A DNA stretch of 40,611 nt from an uncultured bacterium (GTDB lineage Bacteria > Cyanobacteriota > Vampirovibrionia > Gastranaerophilales > Gastranaerophilaceae), in NCBI GenBank assembly GCA_949294335.1, contig CASFGO010000031.1, forward strand, positions 1 through 40,611, in the 5' to 3' direction. Below are positions 34,199 to 40,611 of the stretch, piece by piece (position 1 is the first letter of the stretch; every line of letters begins with the position of its first letter). The notes beneath the pieces are model-generated. The model searched no databases, was not told where the DNA came from, and saw nothing but the letters and a program-made list of their open reading frames with translations. The position numbers were made by a program, and so were the translations under genes.

Positions 34199-35098
34199 TT
34201 ATTTATTAAACACTATTTTTTTTGTTTTTTCAAGATTTAGTGAATCTACTCCATATTGTTTAACTATATCGAACACTTCTTTTAATAATTTTTTACCTTT
34301 TTTATGTGTTCTGACAATATTTATTTGTTTTTTAAAGTTATCTTTTGCTACTTTATCTGAATATATTTTTCCATTTCCAAAAATTAAAAGTTTTACTAGA
34401 TTTCTTTTTGCAAGTCCTGCTTTTGCACATTCAGCACTTGGTGTGACATTAAATTTAGATTGAACTATTCCTAAATTCCCTTCTGATAAATTTTCAAAGA
34501 AAGATTTTCCTTTAGGTGCTTTTTGAAGTAATGATTCATTTACATTGTATAAATATGCAATAATTGCATCCTTTTGATTTGGTTTTAGCTTTTTATACGT
34601 TGAATCAGCAATATTTGCTCTTAAAATTGAATCTTTTTGATTAATTGCAACATTAAGTAGGCTATCAGCCATTTTTTCTGAAATATAATCTCCCTCAAGT
34701 GCTTTTTGCCCATTTGCAAGTTTAATACTATTTAAGCCAGTTATTCCTTGTCCTACGGTTACTAAAATACCTTTATCTCCATTAGCTTCTCTAATAGCTT
34801 TATCAGCTTTACCTGCATATACTTTGTAATATAAAGCTCCTAATGTGTCGTTAGGTGTATACTTTAGTATTTCATCACTTTTTATAATTCTTGTATTTGG
34901 TGGTACATTTACAACCCTTGTTGCTTGTCTATCTCCTCTTTCAAGTATTGAAATAAGTTTTTTAGTAGAACAACTTATTGTATCCATATTAACTTGTGCT
35001 GTTGGATTAATTTGTTTCCCGCAAGAGCCAAGGCCTATTATTGTTGATAGTCCAAGTGCTTTTGTATATGTACTAATTTTTCTTCCAATATTCATCAC
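34199..35098 (-). CDS. GH24-type lysozyme-like lipoprotein
   Basis: The N-terminus is a lipoprotein signal: two Lys/Arg, a hydrophobic stretch and a lipobox LGSC, giving Cys26 as the lipidation site. The mature part resembles phage-type lysozymes (GH24). LVTVGQGIT matches the TIGxGH segment of that family with His lost, KLKPNQKDAIIAYLYNVNESLL matches the LTxxQxDALVSFxFNVG helix, and KAGLAKRNLVKLLIFGNG matches the PGLVxRRxxExxLF helix. The catalytic glutamate cannot be placed with certainty (candidates lie before the TVG segment), so activity is uncertain. The C-terminal ~70 residues are basic and extra. It should cleave, or bind, peptidoglycan from the periplasmic face. It heads a two-gene unit with the small basic protein and is divergent from rbfA. 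Confidence 0.75.
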   Translation of the reverse strand: MMNIGRKISTYTKALGLSTIIGLGSCGKQINPTAQVNMDTISCSTKKLISILERGDRQATRVVNVPPNTRIIKSDEILKYTPNDTLGALYYKVYAGKADKAIREANGDKGILVTVGQGITGLNSIKLANGQKALEGDYISEKMADSLLNVAINQKDSILRANIADSTYKKLKPNQKDAIIAYLYNVNESLLQKAPKGKSFFENLSEGNLGIVQSKFNVTPSAECAKAGLAKRNLVKLLIFGNGKIYSDKVAKDNFKKQINIVRTHKKGKKLLKEVFDIVKQYGVDSLNLEKTKKIVFNK

Positions 35099-35141
35099 TT
35101 AGTTAAAAAACAAAAATAAAAAAAATTGCTATAATTCCTGA

Positions 35142-35170
35142 TTGATTATACAAATAATTTCATGTATCAT
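35142..35170 (+). promoter_or_regulatory. Candidate promoter for rbfA-truB
   Basis: TTGATT (35142-35147) and TATCAT (35165-35170) are separated by 17 bases. Transcription would start near 35177, ahead of TTTAGGAG and the rbfA ATG. A second TATAAT with extended -10 (TTGCTATAAT, ending 35135) is also present. Confidence 0.5.
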
Positions 35171-35198
35171 AATGAATATAGCAGTTTAGGAGTGAATC

Positions 35199-35543
35199 AT
35201 GACTTTAAGAAATGAACGTGTAAGAAAAGAATTAATGAGAGAAATCTCTGACATTTTAAGACGAGAAGTAAGGGGTTTGGAAGGTGTTGTATCAATCGTA
35301 GATGTAGAAGTATCTCATGATAACTCTTATGCAAAAGTTATTTATAGTGTTTTGGGCTCAGAAGAACAAATTGAAAAATCTAAAGAAGTAATAGAAAAAA
35401 GTACTCCAAAAATTAGATATGAAGTAGGACGTAGAATAAGACTAAGATTAACTCCAGAATTAAGATTTGTTTATTCAAATGGCCTTGAAGAAGGATCAAG
35501 AGTTACAGAATTAATTAATAAGATTTCAAGAGGCGAAATCTAA
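35199..35543 (+). CDS. rbfA: Ribosome-binding factor A
   Basis: RbfA assists late maturation of the 30S subunit and is needed for cold adaptation. The 114-residue protein is one KH-like domain: RNERVRKELMREISDILRRE at the start, then DVEVSHDNSYAKVIYSVLG and IRYEVGRRIRLRLTPELRF, all typical. A good ribosome binding site (TAGGAG) precedes the start. truB follows after 3 bases, the classic rbfA-truB order of the nusA-infB operon, although nusA and infB are not upstream here. The upstream neighbour is divergent, so transcription starts in the 100-base gap. Confidence 0.95.
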   Translation: MTLRNERVRKELMREISDILRREVRGLEGVVSIVDVEVSHDNSYAKVIYSVLGSEEQIEKSKEVIEKSTPKIRYEVGRRIRLRLTPELRFVYSNGLEEGSRVTELINKISRGEI

Positions 35544-35546
35544 TCA

Positions 35547-36401
35547 ATGCAAGGTTTTTTGAATGTATGTAAACCTAAAGGAATGACATCTCACGATGTT
35601 GTTGCTGTTTTGCGTCGTATAATTAAGATAAAACAAATTGGTCATACTGGAACATTAGATCCTTTTGCAGAAGGAGTTTTACCTGTATGTATTGGGAAAG
35701 CTACAAGGTTGATTGAATATTTAGCTGATGATAAAGCTTATATTGCAACTCTCCAATTCGGTAAAACAACAGACACTTATGATATTGAAGGCCAATTTGT
35801 ATCGCAGAGTGACAAGAAAGTTTCAAAATATGATGTTGAGAATGTTTTGAAACATTATGAAGGAGAAATAGAACAATTCCCTCCAATTTATTCTGCATTA
35901 AAAGTTAATGGTAAAAAACTTTATGAATATGCAAGAGAAGGTAAGGAAGTTGAGATTAAATCAAGAAAAGTTGTAATAGAACAAATAGATTTACTTTCTT
36001 TTGATGATGAACTACAGCAAGCAGAAATTTATGTTAAATGCTCAAAAGGTACATATATAAGAAGTTTAGGTTTTGATATCGGTAATGATTTAGGATGTGG
36101 CGCATATCTATCAAAATTAATAAGAGTTCAAGCTGGTGATTTTAAATTAGAGGATGCTATCAAGCTTGATGTTTTATCATCATACGATATTGTTGAAAAA
36201 AATATTATTTATCCAATTGATAAAATTGCTCTGCCCAAAATTCTTATAAATGATATAGAAATAAAAAGAGTATCAAATGGGTTACAGATATATCCAAGAG
36301 CAGGAATTGCAGGCATGGTAGGTTTAGTATATTCAGGTAATTTAGTTGGTGTTGCTCTTGCGACTGAACAAGAAATAAAAGTTAAAAAATTCATAGGGTA
36401 G
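35547..36401 (+). CDS. truB: tRNA pseudouridine-55 synthase
   Basis: TruB converts U55 in the T loop of tRNAs into pseudouridine. The 284-residue protein shows the N-terminal NVCKPKGMTSHDVV and the catalytic motif GHTGTLDPFAEGVLPVCIGKATRL's core, with Asp38 as the nucleophile. KAYIATLQFGKTTDTYD and PPIYSALKVNGKKLYEYAREG are also TruB hallmarks, and CSKGTYIRSLGFDIG lies near the active site. The C-terminal ~70 residues are the PUA-like region with YPRAGIAG. It lies 3 bases after rbfA and ends 2 bases before the aminotransferase gene, so the three are almost certainly one operon. Confidence 0.96.
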   Translation: MQGFLNVCKPKGMTSHDVVAVLRRIIKIKQIGHTGTLDPFAEGVLPVCIGKATRLIEYLADDKAYIATLQFGKTTDTYDIEGQFVSQSDKKVSKYDVENVLKHYEGEIEQFPPIYSALKVNGKKLYEYAREGKEVEIKSRKVVIEQIDLLSFDDELQQAEIYVKCSKGTYIRSLGFDIGNDLGCGAYLSKLIRVQAGDFKLEDAIKLDVLSSYDIVEKNIIYPIDKIALPKILINDIEIKRVSNGLQIYPRAGIAGMVGLVYSGNLVGVALATEQEIKVKKFIG

Positions 36402-36403
36402 AA

Positions 36404-37522
36404 ATGTTTATTGATAATTTTAAAGTTGAAGAATGGTTTAATGAGTATGAACCGAAGGCTAAGTATAATTTAGCTGATATTTGTATAGATTCTATGTCTA
36501 TAAATGAACTTTTAGATATATCTGGTCTAGGGGTAAATATAGGGATAAATGAGTTATATAGTAAAAAATTAGGTTATGGTGATATTCAAGGCTCTAAAAG
36601 ATTAAAAGATGCAATTCTATCAATGTGTAAATTTCAAAATAAAGAAAATATAACTGTTACCCATGGCGCAATAGGTGCGAATGAGCTTGTATATAAGTCA
36701 ATAGTAGAAAAGGGTGATGAAGTAATATCAATATTACCTGCATATCAACAACATTATTCAATTCCAGAATCTTTAGGTGCTAATGTTAAAAAGTTATTTT
36801 TGAAACCTGAAAATAATTGGCTTCCTGAGATTAACGAACTAAAGTCTTTGATTACATCAAAAACAAAGTTGATATCAATGACAAATCCTAATAATCCGAC
36901 AGGTTCTGTTATAACTGATGATTTAATGAAAGAAATAATATCGGTATCAAATGGAGCTTATATATTAGTTGATGAAGTTTATAGGGGTATTGTTTCAGAT
37001 GAAAAATATAATACAACATCAATTGTTGATTTATATGAAAAAGGTATATCATCCTCATCTTTATCAAAAGCATTTTCTCTAGCCGGATTAAGAGTTGGTT
37101 GGGTTATTGCTCCAAAAAATGTTATTGAAAATATAAATCATCATAGGGAATACAACACAATTAGTGTTAGTATATTAGACGATTATTTTGCATCAATTGC
37201 AATTGAAAATAGAGAAAAAATTTTTAAAAGAAATATAAGAAAACGAGAAGTTGGCTTAGAGGTTCTAAAAGAATGGTTAAAAATAGAACCTCATATAAGT
37301 TGTGTTATTCCAAATGGTGCAACAAGTGCTTTTATTCATTATGATTTAGAAATGTCTTCTTATGAATTATGTAAGAAACTTTTAAAAGATACTGGTATAT
37401 TGTTTCTTCCTGGTGAAACATTAGAAATGGATAAATTCTTAAGAATGGGTTATTGTAATAATCCTGAAAAATTGAAAATAACATTAAATTTATTCTCAAA
37501 TTGGATAAAAAATAATAGTTAA
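36404..37522 (+). CDS. PLP-dependent aminotransferase, class I/II
   Basis: The 372-residue protein is a fold-type I aminotransferase. YGDIQGSKRLKDAI and ITVTHGAIGANELVY form the cofactor phosphate side, MTNPNNPTGSVI and ILVDEVYRGI give the conserved Asn and Asp, and SLSKAFSLAGLRVGW holds the PLP lysine (Lys222). The substrate cannot be told; relatives transaminate aspartate, aromatic or branched amino acids, or act as cystathionine lyases. It follows truB by 2 bases, an unusual partner, which suggests operon membership by position and not by pathway. The C-terminal part with FLPGETLEMDKFLRMGYC is complete, so the enzyme is probably active. Confidence 0.9.
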   Translation: MFIDNFKVEEWFNEYEPKAKYNLADICIDSMSINELLDISGLGVNIGINELYSKKLGYGDIQGSKRLKDAILSMCKFQNKENITVTHGAIGANELVYKSIVEKGDEVISILPAYQQHYSIPESLGANVKKLFLKPENNWLPEINELKSLITSKTKLISMTNPNNPTGSVITDDLMKEIISVSNGAYILVDEVYRGIVSDEKYNTTSIVDLYEKGISSSSLSKAFSLAGLRVGWVIAPKNVIENINHHREYNTISVSILDDYFASIAIENREKIFKRNIRKREVGLEVLKEWLKIEPHISCVIPNGATSAFIHYDLEMSSYELCKKLLKDTGILFLPGETLEMDKFLRMGYCNNPEKLKITLNLFSNWIKNNS

Positions 37523-37529
37523 TAAACAG

Positions 37530-37558
37530 TCGTCAATTATAGTTTTTTTTGCTATAAT
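37530..37558 (+). promoter_or_regulatory. Promoter giving a leaderless GH57 mRNA
   Basis: TCGTCA (37530-37535) and TATAAT (37553-37558) are 17 bases apart; TG one base before TATAAT makes an extended -10. The predicted start of transcription (about 37565) coincides with the GH57 start codon at 37566. Confidence 0.6.
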
Positions 37559-37565
37559 AAACTCA

Positions 37566-39788
37566 ATGGATGGAAGTTTAAAAAAGTTATCAATCGCATT
37601 TTACTGGCATATGCATCAACCAGCTTATGAGTTGGATTCTGTTTATTTGATGCCTTGGGCAAGATTGCATGCAGTAAAAGATTATTTGGATATGGTGTTA
37701 ATTTTAGAGAAACACCCTAAAATTAAATTAAATTTTAATATTGTTCCCTCATTAATTGATAGTATTATTGATTATTCTGAAAATGGATTTCATGATATTC
37801 ATTCCAGTTTGACAGTTACACCTGTAGAAGATTTGTCAGCTAGTGAAAAAGAATATATTTTAAAAAACTTTTTTACTGCAGAATATGAAACGATGATATT
37901 TCATCATCCTACCTATAGAAAATTATTTAAAAAAAGATTTGCCAAAAAAGAAATTAATATTGAAGATTTTTCAGACCAAGAGTATTCTGATTTAATGGCT
38001 TTATTTAATTTGGCTTGGATAGATCCAACACATTTAAATAGGTTTCCAGAATTAAGGCAAATTTCAGCTAAAGAAAAAGGTTTTACTTTAAAAGATAGAA
38101 TAAAGATAATTGATTTACATCGAAAAATTATTTCACAAATTATTCCAACTTATAGAGAATATATTGCCCAAGGTCGCATAGAAATTACAACAAGTCCATA
38201 TAATCATCCAATATTGCCAATATTATGTGATTATCAAACTGCAATAAAAGACTTGTATATACAAGAAAATTTACCAGAGTCTATGGATTTGTATTCAGAT
38301 GCATATATGCAAGTTAAAATGGCAATTGAACGAATAGAAGAGGTATTTGGAGTTACTCCTAAAGGAATTTGGGCTTCAGAACATTGTTTAACTTCTAAAG
38401 TTTTAGATTTATTAGCCAGTTTAGGTGTTAAATGGACTGTTTCTGATGAATCCATATTATCAAAGACAATTAATTTTGAGTTTATAAGAGATTTTAAAGG
38501 AAATTTAGAAGATCCATATCATTTGTTAAAAGTATATGAATATAAAAAGAATGAATCAGATATAAATTTAATTTTTAGAGATTCTTCAATTTCAAATTTA
38601 ATAAATTTTGAATATACTAATATAAATTCTAAAAATGCTGCAGACGATTTATATAATAAAATTAAATTATTACTAAGCAAACTATTAGTTTCTCCAGATA
38701 ATAATCATCTTTTAACAATCGCACAAGATGGAGAGAATTGTTGGGAAAGATATAAAGGTGATGGTGCTGAATTTTTAAATGAGCTTTATTCTCTAATAGA
38801 AAAGGATGAAACATTAGAAACTGTTTTAATTAGTGATTATGTCGAAAAAGATAATACAAAGCGTCCAATTGATGAAATTTATCCAGGTTCTTGGATAAAT
38901 AAAGATTTCTTATTTTGGATAGGGGATCCTGTTAAAAATTTAGCTTGGAATTATTTATCGACAGTAAGAAATGATATTATAAAATTATCATCTGGATTGC
39001 AAGATGATTCATTGATAAATAAAGCAATGCGTGAAATTTATATAGCAGAAGGAAGTGATTGGTTTTGGTGGTATGGTGAACCTAATAATTCTGGTCAAGA
39101 TAATGTTTTCGACTATATATTTAGAGAACATTTAAAAAATGCATATAAAGTTATGGGTACAAACTATCCTGATTTTTTAGATAAATCTGCAATTGCACTT
39201 GCTTATCAAAATATAATTGAAGATGATGCTTATTCTAGCATGATTGATTCTAATTTTGATTTTATAGGTAGTTTTGATTTAATAGATGGACCTGTTTATA
39301 GAGAAAATAAATTATGCGATAAAATTGATTATGGATATGATGTTAATAATATTTATTTTAGATTGCATATGAATCCAAGCTTTAAAGATATGGATTTATC
39401 TCGTCCAAGAATATCTCATTTTTTGATTTATCTTAGAAAAAAAATAGCAGTTAGAAATTCATCTAATTTAAGAATTGCAGTAAAGCATGGTGCAATGTTT
39501 CCATTGTTAAAGAAAAAATATAACCATGAAATTATGTTAACTTTTGTTGGTAAAATGATGTATCAACCTACTTTTTCAAACGCTATTGCTGATAATTTAT
39601 GGGAAACAAGAGATTTTCAAAATATAAATATGCCAATAAATGAAATTGTTGATATTTCAATACCTTTTGATGATTTAGGTATTAAACCTGGGCAAAAGTT
39701 AGAAGTATTATTCATTGCTGGTTGTAATGGTGTATGTCGTGCATTTATGCCAAAAGATTCTTTATTAGAGATTGTTCGTCCAAAGTAG
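37566..39788 (+). CDS. GH57 glycoside hydrolase (alpha-glucan type)
   Basis: GH57 enzymes act on alpha-glucans such as starch and glycogen (amylase, pullulanase, 4-alpha-glucanotransferase, branching). The 740-residue protein has motif 1 HMHQP (His15-Pro19). Motif 3 is GIWASEHC with Glu272 as nucleophile, and motif 4 is AQDGENCWERY with Asp388 as acid/base. The barrel is followed by a GWIN-type helical part (about 390-520; SDWFWWYGEPN) and a C-terminal beta-sandwich (about 550-740). No signal peptide is seen, so it is probably cytoplasmic and works on stored glycogen. There is no ribosome binding site before the ATG, and the promoter places the RNA start there, so translation may be leaderless. 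Its last 44 bases overlap the convergent DegT-like gene. Confidence 0.9.
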   Translation: MDGSLKKLSIAFYWHMHQPAYELDSVYLMPWARLHAVKDYLDMVLILEKHPKIKLNFNIVPSLIDSIIDYSENGFHDIHSSLTVTPVEDLSASEKEYILKNFFTAEYETMIFHHPTYRKLFKKRFAKKEINIEDFSDQEYSDLMALFNLAWIDPTHLNRFPELRQISAKEKGFTLKDRIKIIDLHRKIISQIIPTYREYIAQGRIEITTSPYNHPILPILCDYQTAIKDLYIQENLPESMDLYSDAYMQVKMAIERIEEVFGVTPKGIWASEHCLTSKVLDLLASLGVKWTVSDESILSKTINFEFIRDFKGNLEDPYHLLKVYEYKKNESDINLIFRDSSISNLINFEYTNINSKNAADDLYNKIKLLLSKLLVSPDNNHLLTIAQDGENCWERYKGDGAEFLNELYSLIEKDETLETVLISDYVEKDNTKRPIDEIYPGSWINKDFLFWIGDPVKNLAWNYLSTVRNDIIKLSSGLQDDSLINKAMREIYIAEGSDWFWWYGEPNNSGQDNVFDYIFREHLKNAYKVMGTNYPDFLDKSAIALAYQNIIEDDAYSSMIDSNFDFIGSFDLIDGPVYRENKLCDKIDYGYDVNNIYFRLHMNPSFKDMDLSRPRISHFLIYLRKKIAVRNSSNLRIAVKHGAMFPLLKKKYNHEIMLTFVGKMMYQPTFSNAIADNLWETRDFQNINMPINEIVDISIPFDDLGIKPGQKLEVLFIAGCNGVCRAFMPKDSLLEIVRPK

Positions 39789-40530
39789 CATCTAAGGGGA
39801 TACCAATTAGATAATTTTGCAAATATCCTTCAAATGTATTTTTAGGTTGAGGAGTCCAAAATGTTTCAAATTTGTGGGGAATTTTTTGCTCTATAAGGTA
39901 TGGATAAATATATGGGATATCGTATGATGTTAGATTGATATGGAATAAGTTTTTATTTTTTAGGATGTTGTGGATTTTATTAAATATTTTTAGTCTTAAT
40001 TCTGTATCCAAATTAATCTCTTTTAACATTCTTATAGTTTTCATTGATGCAAGTTTGATGTTTTCAGAAATATCAAAGTTTCTATTTTTTAAATCAGTAT
40101 TTTTTAATGTTTTATATGATGTATCATTTTCAAATTTTTCATTAATAATTTTGTTTGTGTATAATAGGCTTCCATCAGGAACAGGTAAAAATTTGCGTAT
40201 TGAATTAAATCCGGCTATTCCAACTTCCGGCATGTTATAACCTTGTGAATTATCTACAATTATGTTTTTATATTTAGAAGCCAAATTAATAACATTTTGA
40301 GTATTAATCCCAAAGTAGTTTGTATAAAGAATGTAGTCATTTTCTGGGAATTTTATTGTTGGAAGAAACTTTTTATCAATATGATAAAATTTAATACTAC
40401 ATTTTTCTCTTCTTACTGCTTGCCAAACAGATGGACAAGTGTAATATGGAAGGTATATTTCTTTAATATTGTATGCACGTATAATGTATCTAAGAGAATT
40501 TCTACCGCAGTTTAGTAAAATATGTTCCAT
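39745..40530 (-). CDS. Short DegT/DnrJ/EryC1-like aminotransferase
   Basis: The 261-residue protein resembles sugar aminotransferases of the DegT/DnrJ/EryC1 type that add amino groups to nucleotide-linked sugars for glycan synthesis. IYLPYYTCPSV and NYFGINTQ fit the substrate side, IIVDNSQGYNMP holds Asp93 and Gln96 for PLP, and FNSIRKFLPVPDGSLLYT contains the candidate PLP lysine Lys113. The usual length is 360-400 residues; here the region after the lysine is about 100 residues shorter, so it may be a compact subfamily or a decayed gene. The C-terminus LIGIPLDATLDEQSL is the family-like end. The 3' end overlaps GH57 by 44 bases in opposite orientation. The remaining 81 bases to the window end are AT-rich, with no gene seen. 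Confidence 0.75.
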   Translation of the reverse strand: MEHILLNCGRNSLRYIIRAYNIKEIYLPYYTCPSVWQAVRREKCSIKFYHIDKKFLPTIKFPENDYILYTNYFGINTQNVINLASKYKNIIVDNSQGYNMPEVGIAGFNSIRKFLPVPDGSLLYTNKIINEKFENDTSYKTLKNTDLKNRNFDISENIKLASMKTIRMLKEINLDTELRLKIFNKIHNILKNKNLFHINLTSYDIPYIYPYLIEQKIPHKFETFWTPQPKNTFEGYLQNYLIGIPLDATLDEQSLIKNLLA

Positions 40531-40611
40531 TTTATAATTATAAGCTAAATTAATATTTTGTAATAATTAAAAAAAATAAAAAATTATCTCTAAAAAAAAA
40601 ATTATTAATAA

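Overview
The window is AT-rich chromosomal DNA (roughly 30% GC by eye) carrying a mix of housekeeping genes and lineage-specific genes. The strongest taxonomic pointer is the OmpR-type response regulator at 7395-8159, which closely resembles cyanobacterial RpaB. It sits beside a three-subunit [FeFe]-hydrogenase of fermentative type and a Kdo-activating enzyme (kdsB), and nothing photosynthetic is present. My inference is a non-photosynthetic, fermentative, Gram-negative relative of Cyanobacteria (Melainabacteria/Vampirovibrionia, probably the gut order Gastranaerophilales). This is not proven by the window alone.

Layout. 1-2676 holds accD (5' end cut by the window), accA and prmA. 2760-6492 has a small membrane protein, a YbaK-type deacylase and an 892-residue unknown protein with a possible RelE/ParE-like C-terminus. 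6535-8159 has kdsB and rpaB. 8243-8473 carries a promoter, a broken tRNA-His copy, a hairpin, an intact tRNA-His(GTG) and a terminator. 8610-12406 has a zeta-toxin-like fusion, a GH73-like muramidase and, convergent to it, a divergent subtilase. 12455-16723 is the hydCBA operon with a consensus promoter and a leader dyad. 16811-17830 encodes a single-span membrane protein. 17968-22523 has pckA and ppdK, each ending in a terminator. 22667-26217 is a three-gene operon: two AAA+ proteins with complementary damage to their ATPase motifs, and a coiled-coil protein. 26240-35098 is all on the minus strand: a small FxG protein, map, adk, gyrB, and a block of five accessory genes (PHP phosphoesterase, kinase-like fragment, PRTase-like protein, small basic protein, GH24-like lipoprotein). 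35199-37522 is rbfA-truB-aminotransferase. 37566-40530 has a GH57 glycosidase whose 3' end overlaps a convergent, short DegT-like gene.

How the parts work together. The core genes cover fatty acid initiation (accD/accA), translation (prmA, ybaK, rbfA, truB, map, tRNA-His), lipopolysaccharide (kdsB), DNA topology (gyrB), nucleotide balance (adk) and fermentative PEP/pyruvate and hydrogen metabolism (pckA, ppdK, hydCBA). The accessory proteins are the most novel part. Several carry a short hydrophobic-x-F-x-G motif near the N-terminus (INFKG, INFAG, VNFTG, IAFNG, PTFQG). Most lack a classical signal peptide even when the enzyme domain suggests action on cell wall or on other cells. Two look like toxin domains at the end of long carrier regions. 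The best candidates for an undescribed system are the paired degenerate AAA+ operon and the FxG-tagged protein family.
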